From: CAYWNA01 sp964459305
GTDB taxonomy: Bacteria > Planctomycetota > Planctomycetia > Pirellulales > Pirellulaceae
Length of the DNA stretch: 22,518 nt
NCBI GenBank assembly: GCA_964459305.1
Contig: CAYWNA010000220.1
Location: 1-22,518 of the forward strand
Direction: 5' to 3'
The position numbers were made by a program, and so were the translations under genes. This document shows, piece after piece, positions 7,483 through 14,629 of this stretch (within the stretch, counting starts at the first letter, position 1; the number at the start of each line of letters is the position of its first letter). Under the pieces are notes generated by a model, which was given only the letters and a program-made list of their open reading frames with translations, was not told the origin of the DNA and did not search any database.

Positions 7483-8748
7483 ATGTATCGCCAACTAATT
7501 ATCGCTGCTATGTCTGTTGCGTTGTTTGCCGGGGCCGATTGGACTCGGTTTCGCGGTCCCGACGGCACGGGCGTTTCTGATGACACGGGGCTTCCGACGA
7601 CTTGGAGTGCTACTGAGAACGTTGCCTGGAAGACATCGTTGCCGGGGTTCGGCGCATCGAGTCCCATCACCTTGGGCGACAAGATCTTCTTGACCTCCTA
7701 CAGCGGGTACGGCCAGGACAAGGATCAGCCGGGAGAACAAGCTGATCTCGGACTACACGTTTTGTGCCTTGATCGTACATCGGGCAAGATCTTGTGGGAC
7801 AAGACAACGGTTCCCGAACTGCCGGAGACGCCTTACGATGGCGGCCGGATCGGTTTGCACGGCTACGCTTCGGCGACACCCGTCACCGATGGCCAAGCGG
7901 TCTACTTCTTCCTTGGCAAGTCCGGCGTGCTGAAGTACAGCCTGGATGGCGAACTGCTTTGGCAAGTGAGTGTGGGCACCGGGTTGGACAAGCACAAATG
8001 GGGTTCCGGGGCGTCACTGATCCTTCATGGGGATTTGCTCATCGTCAACGCAAGCTGTGAAAGTCAGTCAATTCGGGCGTTGAAGAAATCGAACGGCGAA
8101 GAAGTGTGGCGTGTGGACGATATCGTCGACTCGTGGAGTACGCCTTTGGTCGTCTCGAATGCCGATGGTGGTGAGGAGTTGGTGGTTGTGGAGAGGTTTA
8201 AGGTCTTGGGACTGAATCCGGCGACCGGCGCGAAGGTCTGGTTCTACAACAAGCCATCCGACTACGTTTGTCCGTCGGTGATCGCGAACGACGGGGTCGT
8301 GTACATCATCAACAGCCGGTTCAAGGCCCTGTTGCTGGCCATCCGCACCGGCGGTCGTGGTGACGTCACCGATTCCCACACCTTGTGGACCAAGAAGTGG
8401 ACGACGCGCGTGAGCACGCCCGTTCTGCACGAGGGGCACCTCTACGCCATCGATCAGGCCGGATATGCGTCGTGCATCAAAACCGAAACCGGCGAAGAGG
8501 TCTACCGCGAGCGGCTGGACATTAGCGGCGATGGAGACAAGATCTACGCATCGATCGTGGCCGCCGACGGGAAATTCTACGGCGTAAGCCGCCTCGATGG
8601 CACGGTGGTGCTGGCGCTTCAGCCCGAATTCAAAGAGCTGGCCCACAATCACTTGGGCGACGAGAGTGTGTTCAATGCCACGCCGGTGGTTAGCGACGGT
8701 CAGTTGCTTTTGCGCAGCGACAAGGCACTGTATTGCATCGGCAAGTAG
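7483..8748 (+). CDS. Secreted PQQ-like beta-propeller (WD40-like repeat) protein
   Basis: The 421-residue protein starts at ATG 7483, with GGAGAG upstream. A short signal peptide (MYRQLIIAAMSVALFAGA) precedes WTRFRGPDGTGVS, the typical opening of planctomycete outer-membrane-assembly-like PQQ-binding repeat proteins. Repeated propeller blades follow, each with a strand pair ending in G-x-x-L/V-W or similar (GKILWDKT, GELLWQVS, GEEVWRVDD, GAKVWFYN, GEEVYRERL). These are relatives of quinoprotein dehydrogenase propellers and of BamB, but the catalytic and PQQ-binding residues of dehydrogenases are not evident, so a binding or scaffolding role in the periplasm is more likely. The ROK kinase gene follows after 90 bp on the same strand. 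Confidence 0.9.
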   Translation: MYRQLIIAAMSVALFAGADWTRFRGPDGTGVSDDTGLPTTWSATENVAWKTSLPGFGASSPITLGDKIFLTSYSGYGQDKDQPGEQADLGLHVLCLDRTSGKILWDKTTVPELPETPYDGGRIGLHGYASATPVTDGQAVYFFLGKSGVLKYSLDGELLWQVSVGTGLDKHKWGSGASLILHGDLLIVNASCESQSIRALKKSNGEEVWRVDDIVDSWSTPLVVSNADGGEELVVVERFKVLGLNPATGAKVWFYNKPSDYVCPSVIANDGVVYIINSRFKALLLAIRTGGRGDVTDSHTLWTKKWTTRVSTPVLHEGHLYAIDQAGYASCIKTETGEEVYRERLDISGDGDKIYASIVAADGKFYGVSRLDGTVVLALQPEFKELAHNHLGDESVFNATPVVSDGQLLLRSDKALYCIGK

Positions 8749-8838
8749 CCAAGGACGCTGTGCCGGGAACGAACTGAGATTTTCGCGATCGCCTGCGTAT
8801 GCTATGGCGAGCCTGGTCGGGGTGCGCTGATCGGCCTT

Positions 8839-9924
8839 ATGATTGGATTTGGCGTGTACCTGGGTATAGAAATTGGCGGGACAAAGTTGCAGTTGGGCGT
8901 GGGCTCGAGCGAGAGTTCCCACTTGGCGGCGCTGGAGCGATTCGAAGTCGAATCGGACCGCGGAGCGACTGGAATTCTGGAGCAAATCGAACAGTGCGTT
9001 GGCGGGCTGACCCAGCGATTCGACATCTCGCGGATTGGCGTTGGCTTCGGCGGGCCCGTTGATTCTGCCGCCGGACGAGTCACCAAGAGCCACCAGATCG
9101 AAGGCTGGGAAGGCGTGGAACTGGCGAAATGGTGCCAGGTCAAGTTTGGCGTTCCAGCGGTCCTTGGGAATGATTGCGATTCGGCCGCGCTGGCGGAAGC
9201 CATGTATGGCGCAGGGCGGGGCAAGCACGGCGTCTTCTACGTCACCGTGGGGACCGGCGTTGGCGGTGGGTTTGTCATCGGTGGCGTTTCGCACGGCAGT
9301 GGACGCCCCGCGGTGGCTGAAATCGGACACTTGCGGCCCGGCCTCGATGCCGATCGACCGGACGCTACGGTCGAATCGCTGGCCAGCGGACGTGGAATCA
9401 CCGCGGCAGCGAGAGCGAGAATTACCGGCGAGCTAGCTTTGCCGTTGGGAGCATCGCAAAGGACCAATTCGAGGGCGGGACATGGCGCCACGGCCCACAG
9501 GGTCTCCAACACCGAAGACATCGAGGAAGAGCACAAGCTGGATTTGCTGAAGCGAGCCGGTGGCACCGTCGATGGACTGACGGCGAAGATCGTGGGTCAG
9601 GCTGCCGCGGAAGGCAACGAGGTTGCGATGGAGGTGCTTCGGCATGCCACACAAGTCCTGGGCTGGGCGATCGCGCAGGTGATCACGCTTTTGGCTCCCG
9701 ATGTGGTCGTAGTTGGCGGCGGCGTTTCGTTGTTGGGCGAAGATCTGTTTTTTGTGCCCGTGCGCCGGGCGGTCAGCGGGTACGCCTTCCCGCCGCTAGC
9801 CAAAGCGTACCAGGTCGTTCCGGCTGCCTTAGGCGAACTAGCCGTCGTTCATGGCGCCATCGCCTTGGCGGCCTCCGCGGCCGAGAAAAGGAACAATGTT
9901 GACGGGACGCCGGGCAGGGAGTAA
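8839..9924 (+). CDS. ROK-family sugar kinase lacking the cysteine zinc motif
   Basis: The 361-residue protein opens with YLGIEIGGTKLQLGVG (7-22), the phosphate-binding loop of ROK kinases, and continues with GVGFGGPVD (67-75), the catalytic-type Asn-Asp pair at 111-112 (LGNDCDSAALAEA) and GTGVGGGFVIGG (138-149). ROK enzymes phosphorylate glucose, fructose, N-acetylated sugars or related substrates with ATP, and some are repressors. No helix-turn-helix is present, so this is the kinase type. After EIGH (161-164) most family members carry a CxCGxxGC zinc site; here the region is LRPGLDADRPDATVESLASG with no cysteines. The chosen start has a weak ribosome-binding site, and a GTG at 8854 is an alternative. 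The sugar is unknown. Confidence 0.88.
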   Translation: MIGFGVYLGIEIGGTKLQLGVGSSESSHLAALERFEVESDRGATGILEQIEQCVGGLTQRFDISRIGVGFGGPVDSAAGRVTKSHQIEGWEGVELAKWCQVKFGVPAVLGNDCDSAALAEAMYGAGRGKHGVFYVTVGTGVGGGFVIGGVSHGSGRPAVAEIGHLRPGLDADRPDATVESLASGRGITAAARARITGELALPLGASQRTNSRAGHGATAHRVSNTEDIEEEHKLDLLKRAGGTVDGLTAKIVGQAAAEGNEVAMEVLRHATQVLGWAIAQVITLLAPDVVVVGGGVSLLGEDLFFVPVRRAVSGYAFPPLAKAYQVVPAALGELAVVHGAIALAASAAEKRNNVDGTPGRE

Positions 9925-10014
9925 AAGGGAGGCGACGCGGGAGTCTGTTTGCAGGAATGGAATGCTGGAGTAGTGGATTTCCTGGGAATGTGTTTTTGTT
10001 TTTGGAAGTGATGT

Positions 10015-10773
10015 TTGGTGACGGACGATCAGGAGCATCGCGACAAGGAATTCGGGCTGGAGGCGTTCGGTGACGCGCCGTCTGATGACCAGGGAGTCTC
10101 TCTGGAAGAGTTGGCGCAGGCGTACGCCGATCTGCTGGACCGCGGGGACGATCCCTATGCGGCGGTACCGGATACGGAGACGCCAAGTGGCATCGCTGCC
10201 GCTGTCGAAGAGGTTGCCGACGAGGAGGAACAGCCGCCCGAAGACGAGCAGGCGATCTGTGACGTCTCTCCTCGCAGCATTCTGGAAGCGATGCTTTTTG
10301 TGGGACACCCCGAAAACAAGCCACTGACAAGCGAGAAGATCGCTTCCTATATGCGAGGTGTCCGTTCACAGGAAATCGACGAACTGATCGCGGAGTTGAA
10401 CGAAACCTACGAGCAGGAAGGCTGTCCCTACAGTATTGAATCGGTCGCCGCGGGCTACCGCATGGCGTTACGAGACGAATTCGGCTCGCTGCGTGACAAG
10501 TTCTACGGTCGTGTCAAGGCGGCCAAGCTTTCGCAAGCGGCCATCGACGTCTTGGCGATCGTCGCCTACAAGCAACCGATGGTTCGAGACGACGTTGACG
10601 AACTGCGCGGCAGGCCCAGCGGGGGTATTCTGACGCAATTGGTCCGCCGCGGTTTGCTCCGCATGGAACGGCCCGACGAAAAGCCGCGCACCCCCCGCTA
10701 TTCGACAACCGATCGATTCCTAGAATTGTTTGGGTTGGAGAATATCCAAGATTTGCCACAAAGTCCCGACTAG
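10015..10773 (+). CDS. scpB: SMC-ScpAB complex subunit ScpB
   Basis: The 252-residue protein has an acidic, probably disordered N-terminal extension of about 80 residues, then the ScpB fold. Recognisable blocks are SILEAMLFVGHPENKPLTSEKIA (first winged helix, about 88-110) and LSQAAIDVLAIVAYKQPMVRDDVDELRGRPSGGIL (second winged helix, about 172-206), ending in YSTTDRFLELFGL. ScpB dimers join ScpA and SMC in the condensin-like complex that compacts and segregates the chromosome. scpA is not in this window. Adjacent TTG (10015) and GTG (10018) are both possible starts behind GGAAG (10004-10008). The stop codon at 10771-10773 lies at the edge of a 129-bp palindromic element. Confidence 0.93.
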   Translation: MVTDDQEHRDKEFGLEAFGDAPSDDQGVSLEELAQAYADLLDRGDDPYAAVPDTETPSGIAAAVEEVADEEEQPPEDEQAICDVSPRSILEAMLFVGHPENKPLTSEKIASYMRGVRSQEIDELIAELNETYEQEGCPYSIESVAAGYRMALRDEFGSLRDKFYGRVKAAKLSQAAIDVLAIVAYKQPMVRDDVDELRGRPSGGILTQLVRRGLLRMERPDEKPRTPRYSTTDRFLELFGLENIQDLPQSPD

Positions 10774-10900
10774 TGCTTTGTCAAATCTAAGTTTTCGGGT
10801 TGAACTCGTGAGCGGCACGGCGCTAGCCGCCGGTTTTTCGGCACCGGTGGCTAGCGCCATTCCGCTTACCAACCCTAACTTTTGCCTTTGACAGACCACT
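10772..10900. repeat. 129-bp long imperfect palindrome with internal 16-bp stem
   Basis: The inner stem 10819-10834 / 10843-10858 pairs over 16 bp with one G:T position around an 8-nt loop (TTTTCGGC). The outer arms also match imperfectly over their full length (AGTGCTTTGTCAAA... against the reverse complement of ...CTTTGACAGACCACT), so the whole unit folds into one long hairpin. It fills most of the scpB-yggS gap and its first bases are the last two of the scpB stop codon. It resembles the dispersed palindromic elements of planctomycete genomes. It could also act as a transcription terminator or RNA-stability element. No coding capacity. Confidence 0.75.
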
Positions 10901-10930
10901 ACGAACCAAGAAACCCCCGGCACCGCGCAT

Positions 10931-11638
10931 ATGTCCGAAATCGCCACTCGCATTGCCGAGAACATCGCCGACATTCGTCAGACCATTGCCGACGCTGCTC
11001 AGCGTAGCGGCCGGACTGCGGAAGACGTACTGCTGGTCGCTGTGACCAAGTATGTCGGCGCGCCGGAAGTCGAGGCCATCGTCGCGGCGGGCTGTGCGGA
11101 GATCGGTGAAAGCCGCCCTCAGGAATTGTGGCGCAAGGTGGAACAGCTGCAGGATTGTCCCATTCATTGGCACATGATCGGCCACTTGCAGCGCAACAAG
11201 GCACGGCGTGTCGTGCCCTTCATCACGCTGCTGCATTCGGGCGACAGCTTACGTCTTCTGGAAAACATCGCCCGGTTGTCGCAAGAGGCGGGGCGAACAA
11301 TCGATGTGTTGTTGGAGGTGAACGTCTCCGGCGATGCAGCCAAACATGGTTTTACGCCGCACGAGGTTGAGCCCCTTCTGCCGGAATTGGCACAACTGAA
11401 CGGCTTGCGCATCCGCGGTTTGATGGCTATGGGACGTTGGGGCGGCAGTCTGGACGAGGCGCGCGTGGATTTCATCAGTTTGCGTGACTTGCGCGACAAT
11501 CTGGCTGCGTCGTGCCCGCCGGAGATCTCGCTGGACGAATTGTCGATGGGGATGAGCGGCGACTATGAAGTGGCCATTGAGGAAGGCGCCACCATGGTGC
11601 GAATCGGTTCCGCGTTGTACGAGGGGATACAACGTTGA
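10931..11638 (+). CDS. yggS: YggS/PROSC-family pyridoxal-phosphate homeostasis protein
   Basis: The 235-residue protein matches the PLP-binding YggS/PLPBP family over its whole length. Lys40 in LLVAVTKYV is the expected Schiff-base lysine. HWHMIGHLQRNK (79-90) and the C-terminal SMGMSGDYEVAIEEGATMVRIGSALYEG stretch, which binds the PLP phosphate, are all present. These proteins have a single-domain TIM-barrel fold, show no clear enzyme activity and control cellular PLP and amino- and keto-acid balance. The gene starts at ATG 10931 just after the palindromic element, with only a weak ribosome-binding site, and its TGA overlaps the start of the YggU gene by 4 nt. Cytoplasmic. Confidence 0.94.
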   Translation: MSEIATRIAENIADIRQTIADAAQRSGRTAEDVLLVAVTKYVGAPEVEAIVAAGCAEIGESRPQELWRKVEQLQDCPIHWHMIGHLQRNKARRVVPFITLLHSGDSLRLLENIARLSQEAGRTIDVLLEVNVSGDAAKHGFTPHEVEPLLPELAQLNGLRIRGLMAMGRWGGSLDEARVDFISLRDLRDNLAASCPPEISLDELSMGMSGDYEVAIEEGATMVRIGSALYEGIQR

Positions 11639-11943
11639 TCGAACTGGAAGCCAACGATCACGGCATCATTTTGCCGGTTCGGGCACAGCCCGGTTCCCGT
11701 TCGTCCGGCATCCGCGGTGTGCAGAACGGTGCACTCAAGGTCTCGGTCACGCAGGTGGCAGAAAAAGGCAAGGCAAACAAGGCGCTGATCGCTGTGCTTG
11801 GTAAGCAGCTGGGGCTGCGAAAGTCGCAGATCGAATTGATCTCCGGTCCGACGGCCGCGCGCAAACGGTTCCTGGTACGAGACGTTTCGGAGAATCAACT
11901 CCGCGAACGAATCCGGCAAGCGATCGGCCCGGGTGACTGCTGA
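11635..11943 (+). CDS. yggU: YggU/DUF167-family small protein
   Basis: The 102-residue protein has the DUF167 layout: a strand-rich N-terminus, VRAQPGSRSSGI (15-26), LKVSVTQVAEKGKANKALI (34-52) with the conserved EKGKANKA core, and IELISGPTAARKRF (66-79). The function of the family is unknown; yggS and yggU are often neighbours. It begins at TTG 11635 within the yggS stop region (TTGA overlap), with GAGGGG upstream inside yggS, which points to translational coupling. Confidence 0.88.
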   Translation: MIELEANDHGIILPVRAQPGSRSSGIRGVQNGALKVSVTQVAEKGKANKALIAVLGKQLGLRKSQIELISGPTAARKRFLVRDVSENQLRERIRQAIGPGDC

Positions 11944-11959
11944 TGAACGGCGAAGTTCA

Positions 11960-11990
11960 TTGACACGGAGCGGCAACTCCGCCAAACTAG
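11960..11990 (+). promoter_or_regulatory. Possible promoter with internal dyad before the BRCT-MerR-TPR gene
   Basis: A perfect TTGACA (11960-11965) is followed immediately by CGGAG-N6-CTCCG (11966-11981). The best -10 candidates (CAAACT at 11983 or AACTAG at 11985) are weak. A dyad placed between -35 and -10 is the arrangement used at MerR-type promoters, and the downstream gene encodes a MerR-type domain. By-eye inference. Confidence 0.3.
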
Positions 11991-12054
11991 CGCCAGATGG
12001 TATTCGCCCTGTAGCGACGCAGGATTCACCGTTTCTTGCCAAGTCCAACACGTT

Positions 12055-13254
12055 ATGTCGACGACGTCTGACAGCGACACTCTGCTTCTTTCCGGAAAAC
12101 GGGTGGCCTTCGTAGGCAAACTCGGCGGCGTGACCAAGCGCGAGGCGCAACAGTTGGTGCGCCAACAGGGGGGCGTAGCGGTTGACAAGCCGATTGCCGA
12201 AGCGGATTTGGTGGTGATCGGGGCCGACGAACTCCCGTTGGTGGAACAGGACGAATTGCTCGACGCGCCAACTCGACGGGCCGCTGCCGAGGGCAAGCTG
12301 GAAATTATCAGCGAAACGCAACTCTGGCAGCGGCTGGGTATGGTGGAAAGCGAGCAGAACGTGCGTCGGCTGTACACGCCGGCCATGCTCGCGGATCTGC
12401 TGGGAGTCTCCGTATCGACCATTCGTCGTTGGCATCGCCGCGGGCTGGTTGTTCCGGCACGGGAAGTCCGGCGTCTACCCTATTTCGACTTTCAAGAAGT
12501 TGCCACGGCGCAGCGGTTAGCCCAGTTGTTGGCCGCCGGCGCTTCGCCAGTCGCCATCGAGAAGAAGCTGGCCGAGCTGTCTCGCTTCGTGCCGGAGGTG
12601 GAGCGGCCGCTGGCACAGTTGTCGGTCATCGTGGAAGGAAGACAACTCTTGCTCAGACAGGGCGAGGGGCTGATCGAGCCGGGCGGTCAGTTGCGAATCG
12701 ACTTCGATGCGCTCGAAAAAGAGTATGACGAGGACTTTCGACCGAACGACGAACCACCAACGCTAACACTGACAACTTACGTCCCAGAGCATGAAGGCCC
12801 ACAAACACCAGAGGAAATCCTACGGTACGCGGCGGATCTGGAGGATGACGGCCAACTGGCGGCGGCGGCGGACACGTACCGTGTAGCATTGACGGCCGCC
12901 GGACCGAAACCGGAAATCTGTTTCCAGTTGGCCGAACTGCTGTATCGTTTGGGCGATCTTTCCGCGGCCCGCGAGCGATACTACATGGCCATCGAGTTGG
13001 ACGAAGACTATGTCGAGGCCCGTGCCAACCTTGGCTGCGTGCTGGCTGAATTGGGCGAATACGACTTGGCGGTCTCGGCGTTTCAGGGCACGCTGAAGTA
13101 CCACCGCGACTATCCCGACGTGCACTACCATCTGGCCCGCACACTTGACGAACTGGGGCAAAGTGACGAGGCAGAAGAGCACTGGCGCGAGTTCTTGGCC
13201 CTTGCCCCCGACAGCCCATGGGCCGATGAAGCCACCGTGAGACTGCAAACATGA
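12055..13254 (+). CDS. BRCT - MerR-type HTH - TPR fusion protein
   Basis: The 399-residue protein has three parts. Residues about 10-97 look like a BRCT domain (LSGKRVAFVGKLGGVTKREAQQLV... then a late TQLWQRLG). Residues about 105-175 form a MerR-type winged helix-turn-helix (LYTPAMLADLLGVSVSTIRRWHRRGLV, ... LPYFDFQEVATAQRLAQLLAAG). Residues about 255-395 are tetratricopeptide repeats (ETYRVAL-like helices; ICFQLAELLYRLGDLSAARERYYMAIELD, VEARANLGCVLAELGEYDLAVSAF, VHYHLARTLDELGQSDEAEEHW). This suggests a DNA-binding regulator with a protein-interaction tail; the BRCT domain normally binds phosphopeptides or DNA ends. The start has only a weak Shine-Dalgarno. Its ATG-TGA overlap with the zinc-ribbon gene suggests the two proteins work together. 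Confidence 0.85.
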   Translation: MSTTSDSDTLLLSGKRVAFVGKLGGVTKREAQQLVRQQGGVAVDKPIAEADLVVIGADELPLVEQDELLDAPTRRAAAEGKLEIISETQLWQRLGMVESEQNVRRLYTPAMLADLLGVSVSTIRRWHRRGLVVPAREVRRLPYFDFQEVATAQRLAQLLAAGASPVAIEKKLAELSRFVPEVERPLAQLSVIVEGRQLLLRQGEGLIEPGGQLRIDFDALEKEYDEDFRPNDEPPTLTLTTYVPEHEGPQTPEEILRYAADLEDDGQLAAAADTYRVALTAAGPKPEICFQLAELLYRLGDLSAARERYYMAIELDEDYVEARANLGCVLAELGEYDLAVSAFQGTLKYHRDYPDVHYHLARTLDELGQSDEAEEHWREFLALAPDSPWADEATVRLQT

Positions 13255-13565
13255 GGAGAAAGCAGTCACAGGAAGACGACTATTTCGTCTGCCCGCACTG
13301 CGGCGCTGATGTCCCGGCCCCCGCCACGTTCTGCCGCGAATGTGGAGCCAGCGACGAGTCCGGCTGGGGCGAAGACGATGACGGATCGGACGTGGATGCG
13401 TCGGCAGGGTATGAGGAAGATGATTTCGATTACGACGACTACATCAGCCGCGAATTCCCGCAGTATGGCGACACGGCGAACAAGTATCAGGCAAAACAGT
13501 GGTTCGTCGGCCTGATCGTGGTGATCCTATGCGTTGGCCTGCTGCTGCTCACGTTGGCGAACTAG
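13251..13565 (+). CDS. Small zinc-ribbon membrane-anchored protein
   Basis: The 104-residue protein begins with a four-cysteine zinc ribbon (CPHC at 14-17, CREC at 28-31), continues with a strongly acidic linker (GEDDDGSDVD..., YEEDDFDYDDY), and ends in a transmembrane segment at about 84-102 (FVGLIVVILCVGLLLLTLA). The zinc ribbon would lie on the cytoplasmic side. It overlaps the BRCT-MerR-TPR gene by 4 nt (ATGA, 13251-13254), so it is almost certainly translated with it. No specific function is assigned. Confidence 0.82.
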   Translation: MRRKQSQEDDYFVCPHCGADVPAPATFCRECGASDESGWGEDDDGSDVDASAGYEEDDFDYDDYISREFPQYGDTANKYQAKQWFVGLIVVILCVGLLLLTLAN

Positions 13566-13706
13566 CTTGGGGTGTGCTGGGAAATTCGAACGGCCCAGAA
13601 ACACTCTGCAAAGAACCGTCTCCGTGCCGTTCCGCGAACCATTGCGCCCGTTGCCATCTCACGGTCCGCCGCGGAGGGCGGTCCCTGCAGGCCGCAATGC
13701 CCCCTC

Positions 13707-14366
13707 TCAACGCAGTCCTTCGGTCCACGCGAGCTTGTGGACCTTACATTTCTGACAGTCCGTGGTCGTCGCTGTCTTATCGCGAAGAAGCGATCTGGGG
13801 ATGGGGATGAGTCCCTTCAGCGGCGCAGCATCCACTGGCAGAAATCTCAGTGGAGATTTCTGGTTGCTCGTCTTCGCTGTTGGCTCTGCCTCGTTTCGGC
13901 GGGTCGTAACTGGCTTTCCTGCCACATAGCCCGCTTCCGCGGCTGGCACGGGTGGCGGTTCGAGTTGGTCGTCCGTGAAAGGATCGTTGTCCTGCAAAGG
14001 CTCCGCCTCGGGTTCCGGCCGCGGAAGCGGAGGGGCCATGACGGCCCCGCAGCCGCAAGCTGGTTCGGAACAGCACGATGGCTTGCGGCAGCATCTGGGA
14101 CATGGCAGGATTCGCTGCAGCGCGCAGTCGATGCGCGACAACAGTCTGACCAACAGTTGTGGACGGCAGGGCTGGCAGACGTCACATTTGGGCGGCGCCG
14201 AGCACGTCGGGCGGCACGAGCAATCGCGGTCAACGTCGCAGCCGCAGGATGGGATGTGCGACCGCTGCTGTGGACCTACAAGACGCATCTGCGACCACGC
14301 CAAGGTATTGGCCCCGAACAATAACAAGCCAATCGTCAACACCGGTGCCAGATAGTGAGATTTCAT
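13707..14366 (-). CDS. Secreted cysteine-rich protein of unknown function
   Basis: The 219-residue protein starts at ATG 14366, with GGAG about 10 nt upstream. A signal peptide (about 1-26, YLAPVLTIGLLLFGANTLAWS) precedes more than twenty cysteines, many as CxC, CxxC or CC pairs (SCGCDVDRDCSC, KCDVCQPC, CPRCCRKPSCC, CGCG), then a Pro-rich stretch and a final CQKC. Such Cys-rich exported proteins are frequent in planctomycetes; metal binding or disulfide-stabilised cell-surface roles are possible, but not shown. A 250-codon open frame on the opposite strand is rejected. It follows the GH97 gene by 263 bp. Confidence 0.75.
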   Translation of the reverse strand: MKSHYLAPVLTIGLLLFGANTLAWSQMRLVGPQQRSHIPSCGCDVDRDCSCRPTCSAPPKCDVCQPCRPQLLVRLLSRIDCALQRILPCPRCCRKPSCCSEPACGCGAVMAPPLPRPEPEAEPLQDNDPFTDDQLEPPPVPAAEAGYVAGKPVTTRRNEAEPTAKTSNQKSPLRFLPVDAAPLKGLIPIPRSLLRDKTATTTDCQKCKVHKLAWTEGLR

Positions 14367-14629
14367 GCTAAACGCTCCAAGCCCGATTTCGTGGGAATCT
14401 GCATGCCAGCCGGTAAAGCTGTACCGACACTTCAGATCGCTAGAACGGTTGCGATCCGTATTCCTGTAATAACTGATCGAACTATCACAGGCACTTTGAT
14501 CAAGACTTTTGGAGCGACAAGGAGAGTCGACTCAACACGAAAAAGCTGCCTCTCTTCCCTAGGTTTCCATTGTGCCAATACGCACATGGGCCCAAGACCC
14601 AATCATTGAGCACCAATGATCGAGGAGCT

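Noticed and set aside
8068..9330. 420-codon minus-strand open frame
   Set aside because: Antisense to the PQQ-like and ROK kinase genes, with no family motif and His/Gln/Arg-rich shadow composition.
11563..12435. 290-codon minus-strand open frame
   Set aside because: Antisense to the yggS end, yggU and BRCT-MerR-TPR genes; shadow of their third-position bias.
13572..14324. 250-codon plus-strand open frame over the Cys-rich gene
   Set aside because: The minus-strand reading has a signal peptide, ribosome-binding site and regular Cys pairs; the plus frame has Arg/Trp-rich shadow composition.
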